Below are positions 25,294-34,553 of a DNA stretch of 64,000 nucleotides, piece after piece; position 1 is the stretch's first letter; each line of letters opens with the position of its first letter. A model generated the notes under the pieces. The model saw only the letters and a list, made by a program, of their open reading frames with translations. It did not search any database and was not told where the DNA came from. The DNA comes from JASSUD01 sp031963415 (GTDB lineage: Bacteria; Pseudomonadota; Gammaproteobacteria; Burkholderiales; Burkholderiaceae): contig JASSUI010000001.1 of assembly GCA_031963415.1 (NCBI GenBank), forward strand, positions 1,178,001 to 1,242,000. Reading direction: 5' to 3'. Position numbers and translations under genes: made by a program.

Positions 25294-25896
25294 TTACAGG
25301 CTGCCGCTAGCGGACACATCTGATGGCGCAAGTACACCTTGCACTTGGCTTGTGAGCCGCATTACGCGTGTTGTATTGTTATAAATCATACCGATAGCGC
25401 TCACGCGTGATGCCCCGCGTTGTAGCGTTACGGGTTTCTTGGTTTGTACTACGTCGTCGTTAATTAACACTTGGAAATGCTCTGACGTCGCTTGCATAGC
25501 CGGCTCACCGTTCCCTGCTGCACGCCAAATATGTGCTGCGCCATACAAATCGACAACTGAGATATCGCGATTAATTACCCCGCGTTCCGCTCGCCCAGCT
25601 ACGTCTGGTTGGTCTGGTGTAAAGGCACGTAGGGCTGGGAGCGCGACCTCGGTATTTTCATTATCCGCGTAGTGCACCATCTTCTCAGCTTTAATCCGAT
25701 ATTGTGTGGTGCCCACCGGGTTTAGTACGCTAATTGAAAAACGATCAGCGAAATAATCAGGGGTATGGGTTTTTTTCACAGGTGGCGGTGGTGCTTCAGC
25801 AGGCAAACTCAGTTGCAGCAACCAATACGTAAATCCCGCTACCAACGCTACGAAAATAAAAGGAATCCAATGCGCGCCATGCGCTTTATAAGACAT
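25294..25896 (-). CDS. lptC: LPS export protein LptC
   Basis: LptC is the bitopic inner-membrane protein that hands LPS from LptBFG to LptA. One N-terminal membrane anchor is seen (WIPFIFVALVAGFTYWLLQL), followed by a periplasmic jellyroll with YFADRFSISVLNPVGTTQYR and GAAHIWRAAGNGEPAMQA. It is complete at 200 aa. It overlaps kdsC by 11 nt upstream. The gap to lptA start (about 210 bp) is unusually wide and contains a family C-like scrap with CCTCCTTGCCGTATTAGTGT. Confidence 0.9.
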   Translation of the reverse strand: MSYKAHGAHWIPFIFVALVAGFTYWLLQLSLPAEAPPPPVKKTHTPDYFADRFSISVLNPVGTTQYRIKAEKMVHYADNENTEVALPALRAFTPDQPDVAGRAERGVINRDISVVDLYGAAHIWRAAGNGEPAMQATSEHFQVLINDDVVQTKKPVTLQRGASRVSAIGMIYNNTTRVMRLTSQVQGVLAPSDVSASGSL

Positions 25897-26455
25897 CGGA
25901 GGTTTGCCCTGCCTGATAAAAGGTTGTTAATAGTGCATCGTAACGATGTTGAGCACGTAATATCAAATCACATATCTCGCGTACTGCGCCAGCGCCACCA
26001 CTTGCCTGTGTTACCCAATGAGCGTGAGTGATAATGGCTGCATGCGCATTGGCTGGGGCTGCGGCGAAATTGACTTGCTGCATAACGGGTAAATCTGGCC
26101 AATCGTCTCCCATATAACCACTTTGTTCAGCGTCCAAACCAGTACGCGAGAGCAACTCAGTAAAAGCTTGGCTTTTTGCCTTCACCCCTTGGTAAACAAA
26201 TTCAATACCTAGTTCACGCGCTCGTGCCGCCACGATCTCTGATGAGCGGCTAGTAATAATTGCGCTCGGTATACCAGCTTGATTCAGCAATTTAATGCCT
26301 TGCCCATCTAATGCGTGAAACGATTTAATGGCCTCACCAGCGGCATTGAAGTAAAGGCGCCCATCAGTTAACACGCCATCTACATCAAAAATCATTAGCT
26401 GCACGAGCGCTGCGCGCTCAAGTACAGAGGTGGGAGGTAAAGCAGATGCATTCAT
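25886..26455 (-). CDS. kdsC: 3-deoxy-D-manno-octulosonate 8-phosphate phosphatase KdsC
   Basis: KdsC dephosphorylates Kdo-8-phosphate in LPS core synthesis. It is a C0-type HAD phosphatase: MIFDVDGVLTDGRLYFN holds the nucleophile and acid/base Asp, and GYMGDDWPDLPVMQ holds the metal-binding Asp pair. It is complete at 189 aa. Its start codon overlaps the kdsD stop by one base (TAATG), so it is translationally coupled in kdsD-kdsC-lptC. Confidence 0.95.
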   Translation of the reverse strand: MNASALPPTSVLERAALVQLMIFDVDGVLTDGRLYFNAAGEAIKSFHALDGQGIKLLNQAGIPSAIITSRSSEIVAARARELGIEFVYQGVKAKSQAFTELLSRTGLDAEQSGYMGDDWPDLPVMQQVNFAAAPANAHAAIITHAHWVTQASGGAGAVREICDLILRAQHRYDALLTTFYQAGQTSDVL

Positions 26456-27438
26456 TACAAAACTTTTGCGTTAAAAAGATCATGCATATTCAATGCACCG
26501 ATAAGTCTGTCCGCGTCATCGACGACAAGTATTTGATTGATCTGATGCTGTTCCATCAATTCAACGGCTTCAACCGCAAGGTGATCAGCTCTAATCGTCT
26601 GTGGCTTCGCTGTCATTACTTCAGTTACCTTAAGGTTGTGTAGCTCTTTATGTTTCACAAGCGTACGTCGTAAATCACCATCGGTAAAAATGCCTTCGAT
26701 TTGTCCGTTGGTATTTACCACTGCCGTCATGCCAAGCTGTTTTGCTGTAATTTCAAGAATTGCATCGTGCACAGTAGCATCAACGCTGACTTGAGGCAGC
26801 ATCGCTTTAGTGCGCATCACATCACTTACATAAACTAATAAACGCCGCCCAAGTGTGCCACCTGGATGTGAGCGTGCGAAATCCTCAGGGCTAAAGCCAC
26901 GTGCATCAAGTACAGCTACAGCCAATGCATCACCTAGTGCCAATGAAGCTGTGGTGCTAGCGGTCGGTGCTAAGTTTAGTGGGCAAGCTTCTTTCTCAAC
27001 TTGTACATCTAGATGAATATCAGCAAGTTGTGCAAGGCTTGAGGTGTCGCGGCCAGTCAGCGCGATCAAGTGAGCACCCGTGCGCTTGATCAATGGCACA
27101 ATGCTTAATAACTCTTCCGTTTCACCCGAGTTGGAAAGGGCGACCACCACATCTTGCGCGGTGATCATGCCCAAATCACCGTGCCGTGCCTCGGCTGGGT
27201 GGACGAAGAAAGCAGGCGTGCCAGTGCTTGCGAAGGTTGCTGCTAGCTTACGTGCAATATGTCCCGATTTGCCCATGCCCGATACCACGACTCGGCCTTG
27301 ACAATTCAGTATAAGTTTAACGGCTGCAGCGAATTTTGCATTAATGCGTTCGGCCAATGACCGAACGGCTAAAGCTTCAATTTGCAGGACTTCACGCGCT
27401 AATATGAGCGCCCGATCTTCATTAAATTTCGTTATCAT
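26455..27438 (-). CDS. kdsD: arabinose 5-phosphate isomerase KdsD
   Basis: KdsD interconverts ribulose 5-phosphate and arabinose 5-phosphate, the first committed step to Kdo. The SIS domain is shown by VVVSGMGKSGHIARKLAATF and ALSNSGETEELLSIVPL. Two CBS domains follow in the C-terminal half (VSDVMRTKAML and VTEVMTAKPQTI). I choose ATG 27438 (327 aa) over a GTG 24 nt upstream. It is divergent from the antiporter gene, as in Burkholderia. Confidence 0.94.
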   Translation of the reverse strand: MITKFNEDRALILAREVLQIEALAVRSLAERINAKFAAAVKLILNCQGRVVVSGMGKSGHIARKLAATFASTGTPAFFVHPAEARHGDLGMITAQDVVVALSNSGETEELLSIVPLIKRTGAHLIALTGRDTSSLAQLADIHLDVQVEKEACPLNLAPTASTTASLALGDALAVAVLDARGFSPEDFARSHPGGTLGRRLLVYVSDVMRTKAMLPQVSVDATVHDAILEITAKQLGMTAVVNTNGQIEGIFTDGDLRRTLVKHKELHNLKVTEVMTAKPQTIRADHLAVEAVELMEQHQINQILVVDDADRLIGALNMHDLFNAKVL

Positions 27439-27754
27439 GCGCGAAAGTATAGCAAAGGCCACTTTAGAGGCTTATCAAAGTTTCCTTTGATAAGGTCACA
27501 TTCGCACAGGCTGCTGAGCGCAATGCTATTAAAATAATTGTGAATAGGCTCTGAAGATTATCAGCTAGAAGGAAATTTTGTTGCATGAAATTTTAGAACA
27601 ACCTTTGTTTTGAGAGATGTATCGAGTATTGCCGATTCTAAATGATGGCTTTTTAAGGAACCTTTACCTGCTCCTCAAGAGTTGAGGTTAAATGGAGGTT
27701 TCTAAGCAATTTGTAAGCGGATTCTTAAGATATCTGTTTGGATGATGAACACAC

Positions 27755-29782
27755 ATGATGACACCACTTGAATTGACTCTCATATTGTTATTTGCCTCTG
27801 TAATAGGAGTCGTGGTGTTTCGCATGCTTAATTTGCCGCCGATGCTGGGTTATTTAAGTGTGGGCATGCTGATTGGTCCGCATGCGTTGGGGATTGTGCC
27901 TAATTCATTGCCGGTCGACAATTTGGCTGAATTCGGTGTCGTTTTCCTCATGTTCTCGATTGGCCTCGAGTTTTCGTTGGCAAAGTTACGGGCAATGCGC
28001 CGCATTGTTTTTGGCTTGGGGCTTTCACAGGTGACGTTTACGATGGCCGTCACCTTTTTGTTAGGGCTTGGGCTGCACTTTTTCTTTGAGTGGAGTTGGC
28101 AAGCAAGTGTTGCGATGGGTGCGGTATTTTCGATGTCCTCTACCGCGATTGTGAGCAAACTTCTCTCAGAGCGCCTTGAACTTGAATCTGAGCACGGACG
28201 CAATATTATCGGCGTGTTGTTGTTTCAAGATTTAGCGGTAGTACCGTTGGTTATTTTAGTTGCGGCGCTTGGCAGTAACGCGCAGAGTTTGGCTAGTTCT
28301 CTACTGTTTGCAGCGATAAAAATTTGTGCTGCGTTGGTGTTGCTCTTGTCAATTGGGCAACGCTTTATGACACGCTGGCTTAATTTGGTTGCGCGCCGTC
28401 GTTCGCAAGAGCTGTTTATGATGAACCTGCTGTTGCTAACGCTTGGTGCTGCATTTATTACAGAAGAGCTAGGCTTATCGATGGCTTTAGGCTCATTTAT
28501 CGCTGGTATTTTGATTGCGGAAACGCGTTACCGGCATCAAGTGGAAGAGGATATTAAGCCGTTTCGTGATGTGCTACTCGGCCTCTTTTTCATCACCACC
28601 GGGATGTTGCTTGATCCACGTGTAGTGTTACAGCATCCAGTTCTTGTCTTAAGTCTTTTCCTTGGTTTGGTCATCATTAAGGCAGCTTTAATCACAGGCC
28701 TTGCGCGATTATTTGGGTCATCGCCGGGCGTTGCTATTCGTACTGGTTTGGGGCTTGCACAGGCGGGTGAATTTGGTTTTGTGTTAATGGAAGTCGTGGT
28801 TGAACGGCATTTGATTGACCCAGTGGTCGTTCAAGTCATTTTCGCTTCGATGCTGCTGTCGATGCTGGCTGCGCCGTTTTTAATTCAGCATGCGGACCGC
28901 ATTGTGATGCGCTTCTCTTCAACTGAGTGGCTAAGGCAGTCGCTACAAATGACACGTATTGCAACACAATCGATTAAAACTTCAGCGCACGTCATCATTT
29001 GTGGTTATGGTCGTAGCGGACAAAACCTTGCGCGGATGCTTGAGCATGAAGGCATTTCGTATGTTGCGCTTGACCTCGATCCTGATCGTGTCAGTGCCGC
29101 TGCAGCAGCGGGCGAGTCAGTGGTATTTGGCGATGCAGCTCGGCGTGAATCGCTCGTGGCAGCCGGTTTGCATCGCGCGGCCGCAGTCGCGATCACTTAC
29201 GCCAGCACGCCTTCTGCGCTTAAGGTATTGCACAATGTGCATGAGCTTGAACCAGCTCTGCCAGTGATTGTGCGCACGGTGGATGATAGTGACTTAGAGC
29301 GTCTGCTAGAAGCTGGAGCAACTGAAGTGGTGCCCGAAATTGTTGAGGGTAGTTTGATGCTGGCTTCGCATATGCTGGTTCTAATGGGTGTGCCAATGCG
29401 ACGTGTTGTGCGGCGCGTCGAAGAGATGCGCGATGAGCGTTACAGCTTATTGCGAGGTTACTTCCACGGTGCAGATGACCCAGATGATGATTTCGAGCAT
29501 GAGCAGGTCCGCTTACAATCAATCGCTATCGACGCTCGTGCTAATGCTGTTGACGAGCGCCTGGGTGAATTAGGACTCAATGAACTGCAAGTAGAAGTCA
29601 CAGCAATCCGACGGCATGGCATTCGCGGTATTCAACCCGCTTCTGATACCAAGCTGCGAGCGGGCGATATTCTGGTTTTACGCGGCCTGCCTGATGCACT
29701 TACTGAAGCTGAAGAACGCTTGACTAAGTACAAGCGCACAGCTTCATCAGCGAAGGCCGAGCCTCGAGGTGGTAGTGCCTGA
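27755..29782 (+). CDS. CPA2-family monovalent cation:proton antiporter, KefB/YbaL-like
   Basis: The N-terminal ~390 residues form a 12-13 segment Na+/H+-exchanger domain, with LPPMLGYLSVGMLIGPHALG and FGVVFLMFSIGLEFSLAKL typical of K+ efflux systems. A TrkA-N (RCK) domain follows near residue 410 (HVIICGYGRSGQNLARML), then a TrkA-C domain at the C-terminus (IRGIQPASDTKLRAGDILVL). At 675 aa it is complete. It should exchange K+ for protons across the inner membrane under nucleotide control. Two tandem ATGs lie at the start; the second is equally likely. Confidence 0.88.
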   Translation: MMTPLELTLILLFASVIGVVVFRMLNLPPMLGYLSVGMLIGPHALGIVPNSLPVDNLAEFGVVFLMFSIGLEFSLAKLRAMRRIVFGLGLSQVTFTMAVTFLLGLGLHFFFEWSWQASVAMGAVFSMSSTAIVSKLLSERLELESEHGRNIIGVLLFQDLAVVPLVILVAALGSNAQSLASSLLFAAIKICAALVLLLSIGQRFMTRWLNLVARRRSQELFMMNLLLLTLGAAFITEELGLSMALGSFIAGILIAETRYRHQVEEDIKPFRDVLLGLFFITTGMLLDPRVVLQHPVLVLSLFLGLVIIKAALITGLARLFGSSPGVAIRTGLGLAQAGEFGFVLMEVVVERHLIDPVVVQVIFASMLLSMLAAPFLIQHADRIVMRFSSTEWLRQSLQMTRIATQSIKTSAHVIICGYGRSGQNLARMLEHEGISYVALDLDPDRVSAAAAAGESVVFGDAARRESLVAAGLHRAAAVAITYASTPSALKVLHNVHELEPALPVIVRTVDDSDLERLLEAGATEVVPEIVEGSLMLASHMLVLMGVPMRRVVRRVEEMRDERYSLLRGYFHGADDPDDDFEHEQVRLQSIAIDARANAVDERLGELGLNELQVEVTAIRRHGIRGIQPASDTKLRAGDILVLRGLPDALTEAEERLTKYKRTASSAKAEPRGGSA

Positions 29783-29834
29783 AATCTCTTAGCTATCTCC
29801 AAAATTGTTCCTTAAGCGACTTCGTGGATGCGTT

Positions 29835-31490
29835 ATGAGGCGTGTATCTAAACAGCGGCATTTTTATTTGACTTGGGTCGCCATCAGTCTCGTTGTAATT
29901 AGTCTGCTGCAAGGGTGTGCTAGTTCAGCAACCTCTCACGCGTCTAATCCTGCTCAGTCTACTAAGCCTGCGCGCTCTGTAAATTCACTCGCTTCTCTTA
30001 TTCGTAAACATATTCAAGCACCGCGTTTTGCTGCGGCTTCTTGGGGTATTAAAGTCATCTCGCTTGAAACAGGGCGCACCTTGTTTGAGTACGATGCAAA
30101 CAAATATTTTGTCCCTGCTTCTAACACCAAGCTATATACCGGTGCTCTGGCGCTAGAAACTTTCCCTGCTGATTATCAATTCTCTACCGGTTTGTATACG
30201 ACAGCACCGCTGATTATTCGTAATGGTGTCTTTACTGGTGACTTAGTACTTTACGGCCAAGGTGATCCAACATTGGGTGCTGAGAAGAAATTAGTCGTCT
30301 CTCCTCAACCCTTTGATCAACTAGCAGCCCAACTTGCAAAACTTGGTATTGAGCGTGTGCGTGGCAAATTGATCGTGGATGAAAGCTATTTCGCTACGCC
30401 CGCGCTTGGGTCAGGCTGGCAGGCTGATGATTTGCAGTGGTATTACGGCGCTCCCGTTTCTGCGATCGCTGTGCATGAAAACGCGCTGAAGCTGTTAATC
30501 AAACCTGCTGCGCGCATTAATCTGCCTTGCGAAATCGCCAAACTCACATCACTGGCTCCGGGAGTCGAGCCTCTTAAAATTGTCAATCGCACGCGTACAG
30601 TTGCGCCAGATGATGTTAGTAGCATTGGCATTTATCGTGACATTGCAACGAATACGCTTTATATATCCGGCAGCCTCGCAGTAGATGATGCGCCTGTACG
30701 TACTTCACTCGCCTTACCTTTTCCCGCTACCACAGCTGGTAATGAACTCCATGCGGCTTTAGCGCGTCATCAAATAAAGCTGGAAGGTGAAGTTAAAGTA
30801 ATGAATTGGTTTGATCGTGCGAGATTTATTTCTTCGGAAAAGCCTTTTTCTATCCCTTCGTCTTGGCATCGCGTAGCTACGATAGTGTCGCCTACACTTG
30901 CGCAAATCGTGCAACAAACTTTGAAACGCTCACAAAACCTTTACGCACAAAGTTTGTTACTGCAGGTGGGGCGTCAAGTGGCGCAAACTCATGAACCTAG
31001 CGTGTGCGTAAAAAATGGTATCGCTTGCACAACAGAACAATGGGGCATCTACGCTATAAATAATTTTTTATTGCAAGCGAGACTTCCTCTAAACAGTGTG
31101 TCTCTTGAAGAGGGTAGTGGTTTGTCCCGTGGCAATTTGGTTACTCCAACGGCTACCACGGCCTTATTGCAATACATGAACAGCCGCCCAAACGCTCAAA
31201 TTTTTTATGAAGCGTTACCCATCGCAGGCGTCGATGGCTCGCTTAAAACCCGCATGCGCGGTACTGCAGCAGCACATAATGTCCACGCTAAAACCGGCAC
31301 GATGCGTGCAACTCATACTCTCTCTGGTTATGTCACTACCGCTGCCAAAGAACCTCTTGCCTTCTCCATCATGCTTAACAACTATGTGCCACTCGCTGCT
31401 AATGAGTCGGCTAGCGTTAATTTACCCACCCCGAATCAAGAAATAGATGCTATTGCCATTATGCTCGCGGAATTTGCTGGACATAGTTAG
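29835..31490 (+). CDS. dacB: D-alanyl-D-alanine carboxypeptidase/endopeptidase DacB (PBP4)
   Basis: PBP4-type penicillin-binding protein that trims peptidoglycan cross-links. The catalytic triad motifs are present: FVPASNTKLYTGALAL (SxxK), EEGSGLSRGNLVTP (SxN) and VHAKTGTMRATHTLSGYV (KTG). The N-terminal signal has a lipobox-like LLQGC, suggesting a lipoprotein. I start at ATG 29835 (551 aa); a TTG start 30 nt upstream is possible. It is monocistronic and upstream of the atp operon. Confidence 0.93.
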   Translation: MRRVSKQRHFYLTWVAISLVVISLLQGCASSATSHASNPAQSTKPARSVNSLASLIRKHIQAPRFAAASWGIKVISLETGRTLFEYDANKYFVPASNTKLYTGALALETFPADYQFSTGLYTTAPLIIRNGVFTGDLVLYGQGDPTLGAEKKLVVSPQPFDQLAAQLAKLGIERVRGKLIVDESYFATPALGSGWQADDLQWYYGAPVSAIAVHENALKLLIKPAARINLPCEIAKLTSLAPGVEPLKIVNRTRTVAPDDVSSIGIYRDIATNTLYISGSLAVDDAPVRTSLALPFPATTAGNELHAALARHQIKLEGEVKVMNWFDRARFISSEKPFSIPSSWHRVATIVSPTLAQIVQQTLKRSQNLYAQSLLLQVGRQVAQTHEPSVCVKNGIACTTEQWGIYAINNFLLQARLPLNSVSLEEGSGLSRGNLVTPTATTALLQYMNSRPNAQIFYEALPIAGVDGSLKTRMRGTAAAHNVHAKTGTMRATHTLSGYVTTAAKEPLAFSIMLNNYVPLAANESASVNLPTPNQEIDAIAIMLAEFAGHS

Positions 31491-31588
31491 CGTAGAGTGA
31501 TGTGTGCGTAACTTCAGATAGTCTATTAAAAGGGGGGCATTGCTATTTTGCTAAGAAGGGGCATTTGTATTTTGGTTTGACATATAAC

Positions 31589-31617
31589 TTGAACCGCTTA
31601 CGAGAATCTCGTACAAT
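31589..31617 (+). promoter_or_regulatory. likely sigma-70 promoter of the atp operon
   Basis: TTGAAC at 31589-31594 and TACAAT at 31612-31617 are separated by 17 bp, close to consensus. They lie about 90 bp before the atpB start. An alternative TTGACA at 31577 has no well-placed -10 box. Confidence 0.65.
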
Positions 31618-31709
31618 CTCGCGGATTTTTGTCGGCCCGTCACAGGGATTAGACTGAGTCGGTAACAGGCTAGTTTTAACCCTTTCATCGCTTAAATACA
31701 TCGAACACT

Positions 31710-32561
31710 ATGGCAGTTAGCGGCAGCGTCCATGCTCCGGATCCCTCTGAATATATTGCACATCACTTGCAGAATTTTTCTAGCAAGCCTCAGACGTCGA
31801 TCATTGATTTCTCTATCTTGAACTGGGATACGTTATTCTGGTCAATAGCGATGGGCGTGGTTACCATTTGCATCCTGTTCCTTGCCGCGCGTCGCGCGAC
31901 GAGTGGTGTGCCCTCACGCTTTCAATGCGCGGTTGAATTGTTGGTCGAGATGGTCGAGAACCAGTCGAAAGCAATTATCAATGGCAATCGCCGCTTCATC
32001 GCTCCACTGGCGCTCACCGTATTTGTTTGGGTAGCGCTAATGAATTCATTAGATTTCCTTCCTGTCGATTTGCCAAGCAAAGTCATCCACTGGTTCGGCC
32101 TCTCCAATGTCATTACTTATCATCGCATTGTGCCAACTGCTGATTTAAACGGTACGTTAGGCATTGCGCTAGGTGTTTTAGTTTTGATGATTTACTACAG
32201 TGTAAAGATAAAAACGTTGCCAGGATTCTGGCATGAGTTAATTTCAGCCCCTTTTGGCGGACATCCTCTACTTTGGTTGCCTAATTTACTGCTTAACATC
32301 ATTGAATTCCTTGCCAAAACCATTTCGCTAGGCATGCGGTTGTTTGGAAATATGTATGCAGGTGAATTGCTATTTTTATTGATTGCCTTGCTCGGAAGTA
32401 TCTGGAGTTTTGGCTCCGATGCGACTGCTTTGGGTTTTATCGGGCATGTGTTAGCAGGTAGTGTATGGGCGATCTTTCATATTCTGATCGTATTCTTGCA
32501 AGCCTTTATTTTCATGATGCTGACGTTGGTTTACCTCGGTCAGGCACATGATGGTCATTAA
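31710..32561 (+). CDS. atpB: ATP synthase Fo subunit a
   Basis: Subunit a forms the proton half-channels against the c-ring. The essential Arg lies in the fifth helix motif AKTISLGMRLFGNMYAGELL. Five to six membrane segments are visible, ending VFLQAFIFMMLTLVYLGQAH. It is complete at 283 aa. It is the first gene of the atp operon here; the usual preceding atpI is absent. Confidence 0.97.
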   Translation: MAVSGSVHAPDPSEYIAHHLQNFSSKPQTSIIDFSILNWDTLFWSIAMGVVTICILFLAARRATSGVPSRFQCAVELLVEMVENQSKAIINGNRRFIAPLALTVFVWVALMNSLDFLPVDLPSKVIHWFGLSNVITYHRIVPTADLNGTLGIALGVLVLMIYYSVKIKTLPGFWHELISAPFGGHPLLWLPNLLLNIIEFLAKTISLGMRLFGNMYAGELLFLLIALLGSIWSFGSDATALGFIGHVLAGSVWAIFHILIVFLQAFIFMMLTLVYLGQAHDGH

Positions 32562-32575
32562 TTAAATAATTTAGA

Positions 32576-32614
32576 GAAGTACTGGTTTTGATGTAATCAG
32601 TACTTCCGTTTTTT
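32576..32614 (+). terminator. terminator-like hairpin between atpB and atpE
   Basis: GAAGTACTG (32576-32584) pairs perfectly with CAGTACTTC (32598-32606) and is followed by CGTTTTTT. In the middle of the operon it may act as a partial terminator or as an mRNA-processing or stabilising stem that raises atpE expression. Confidence 0.6.
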
Positions 32615-32733
32615 AACTGTTGTTTTGCAAGTAAATTCAACGGTTAAGCAAATCAGTTTTTTGGAACAGATAAAAATGTCGTTTGGCAATTAGCCATTCG
32701 GCTGATTAAAGTCTTTTTAACAAAGGAGTTATC

Positions 32734-33003
32734 ATGCACGCTTCCATCGCTACTATCCAAGGGCTAACCGCTATTGGTATAGGTATCATCATTGGTTTGG
32801 GCGCCATCGGCGCTTGTATCGGTATCGCTTTAATGGGTGGCAAATACATCGAAGCATGTGCGCGTCAACCTGAATTAATGAACCCATTGCAAACCAAAAT
32901 GTTCTTGCTCGCTGGTTTGATTGACGCAGCGTTCCTGATCGGTGTTGGGGTTGCGATGTTATTTGCATTTGCTAATCCGCTCCTTTCCAAAATCGTTGCC
33001 TAA
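32734..33003 (+). CDS. atpE: ATP synthase Fo subunit c
   Basis: The 89-aa proteolipid has two membrane helices joined by the polar loop ACARQPELMNPLQTK. The proton-binding carboxylate is Asp64 in LLAGLIDAAFLIGVGVAML. A strong Shine-Dalgarno (AAAGGAG) lies before the start, as expected for the most highly translated atp gene. It is embedded in atpBEFHAGDC. Confidence 0.98.
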   Translation: MHASIATIQGLTAIGIGIIIGLGAIGACIGIALMGGKYIEACARQPELMNPLQTKMFLLAGLIDAAFLIGVGVAMLFAFANPLLSKIVA

Positions 33004-33211
33004 TTTGTACTTAGCATGAGGCTCGGAACCTGTTTCGAGAAGATTGAAATAGGTTCTAAACGGTCGTAGAGATAAATGCTTGCTGCAATGTTTTTGTATC
33101 AATCATTCTATTTAAAAGGGCTGATTAAGCCGCTAACGATAGTTAGGCCGTAATAGTTTTGCAGTAATGCAAAAGAATTGGGAACAACTGGACAGCCTCT
33201 AAGGAGATGTT

Positions 33212-33682
33212 GTGAATCTTAATGCTACGCTGATTGCGCAGATGGTTGTGTTTTTGATCCTTGCGTGGTTCACGATGAAATTCGTGTGGCCGCCATTGAT
33301 TGAAGCGCTCGATACGCGTGCAAAAAAAATTGCTGATGGACTGGCTGCCGCTGAACAGGGCCAAGAAGAATTGAAAATGGCTAATCAGCGCGCTGAGAAA
33401 GAGCTTATCGTGGCTCGCCAAGAAGGCCAACAGCGCATCGCTGAGGCTGAAAAGCGGGCGCAGGCAGTGGCTGACGAAATTCGCCAGAAAGCGCAAGCTG
33501 AGGCGCAACGTATCGTCGCTCAAGCCAAAATGGAAGCTGAGCAAGAGTTTCTGAAAGCTCGTGCAGCTTTACAGAATCAAGTCGCCGTGCTCGCCGTTAA
33601 AGGCGCCGAGCAGATCTTGAAGCGAGAAATCGATGGTAATGCTCATGTCGCATTGCTTGACCAACTAAAAGCCAAAGTTTAA
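33212..33682 (+). CDS. atpF: ATP synthase Fo subunit b
   Basis: One N-terminal membrane helix (LIAQMVVFLILAWFTMKFVW) is followed by a long charged coiled coil typical of the peripheral stalk. It starts with GTG preceded by AAGGAG and is 156 aa long, the usual size. The stop is 2 nt before the atpH start, so the two are coupled. The 208-bp spacer to atpE is wider than usual. Confidence 0.97.
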   Translation: MNLNATLIAQMVVFLILAWFTMKFVWPPLIEALDTRAKKIADGLAAAEQGQEELKMANQRAEKELIVARQEGQQRIAEAEKRAQAVADEIRQKAQAEAQRIVAQAKMEAEQEFLKARAALQNQVAVLAVKGAEQILKREIDGNAHVALLDQLKAKV

Positions 33683-33684
33683 CC

Positions 33685-34221
33685 ATGGCAGAATTGGCAA
33701 CTATCGCTCGTCCCTATGCCGAAGCCGCATTTCGTGTCGCACAAAAAAGCGGAAAATTAACGGCTTGGTCTAAATGGCTGCGTGCGTTTGCGCATGCTGC
33801 CTCCCATCTTGATTTGCTGAAATTGGCGGCTAATCCTAAAGTTAAGCTCACTCAAATAAGTGAACTTTTATTAGAGGTAATACCGCCGCTCGATAAGCAT
33901 GCTGAGAATTTTGTGCATATCGTGTTAGAGGCTAAGCGCCTTGAAGTGGTGCCAGCCATTGCGCAGCAATTCGACGCTTTAAAAAGTGTTCATGAAGGGG
34001 TGGCTGATGCGCTTATCGAGAGTGCGTTTGCACTTGATGCAGAAACGTTGGAATCGCTTGTGTCAGCATTGAAACGCCGCTTTGGGCAAGACCTAGCCCC
34101 GCACGTCAAAATTGAACCTGCTTTGATTGGGGGGGTACGTGTTACCGTGGGTGACGAAGTGCTTGATACGTCGGTGCGGGCGCAGCTTGAAAAAATGCAA
34201 GCTGCATTGACGCATCAGTAA
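33685..34221 (+). CDS. atpH: ATP synthase F1 subunit delta
   Basis: Subunit delta connects the peripheral stalk to the top of F1. The OSCP-type N-terminus IARPYAEAAFRVAQKSGKL and the C-terminal motif IGGVRVTVGDEVLDTSVRAQ are clear. It is complete at 178 aa. It follows atpF directly. Downstream, two family C repeats separate it from atpA. Confidence 0.97.
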   Translation: MAELATIARPYAEAAFRVAQKSGKLTAWSKWLRAFAHAASHLDLLKLAANPKVKLTQISELLLEVIPPLDKHAENFVHIVLEAKRLEVVPAIAQQFDALKSVHEGVADALIESAFALDAETLESLVSALKRRFGQDLAPHVKIEPALIGGVRVTVGDEVLDTSVRAQLEKMQAALTHQ

Positions 34222-34239
34222 TTTAAATTTTCAAAAATG

Positions 34240-34338
34240 TAGAACCTATTTAGGGTCTTCCTTACGCTGCCTCTGTGCCGCTAACTGTACTGTCTGTGCT
34301 GGTGCAAGGTTATTAGAAAGACTCTAAATAGGTTTCAA
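34240..34338. repeat. family C palindromic repeat in the atpH-atpA spacer
   Basis: AGAACCTATTTAGGGTCTTC and its inverted counterpart AAGACTCTAAATAGGTTTC form the arms. The core has GCTAACTGTACTGTCTGTGC. Confidence 0.75.
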
Positions 34339-34450
34339 TTAGGATAGTGGTTTTAGGTTTTTCCGAGCGTTCCTGTGCTTCCTTGCTGTACTAGATTTGT
34401 ACTGTTGACATCAGCATAAAGCAAATAGGAAAACCTTAAGCTGATTCTAA
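34339..34450. repeat. second family C-like palindrome in the atpH-atpA spacer
   Basis: GGTTTTAGGTTTTTCC near the left and GGAAAACCTTAAGCTGATTC at the right enclose CTTCCTTGCTGTACTAGATT and TGTACTGTTGACATC. It is directly adjacent to the previous copy. Confidence 0.6.
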
Positions 34451-34553
34451 AAACTGACGCTTATTTGCCAGTTACATTAAATCTACGTGCCGAACTCTGC
34501 TTCCTAATGGTTAGATAGTAAGCGCCTCATAGAACGAATTATCAGGAGTGAAT

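Noticed and set aside
31577..31607. TTGACA as the -35 box of the atp promoter
   Set aside because: The bases at the right spacing (TACGAG or GAGAAT) are poor -10 boxes, while TTGAAC-17-TACAAT just downstream is much better.
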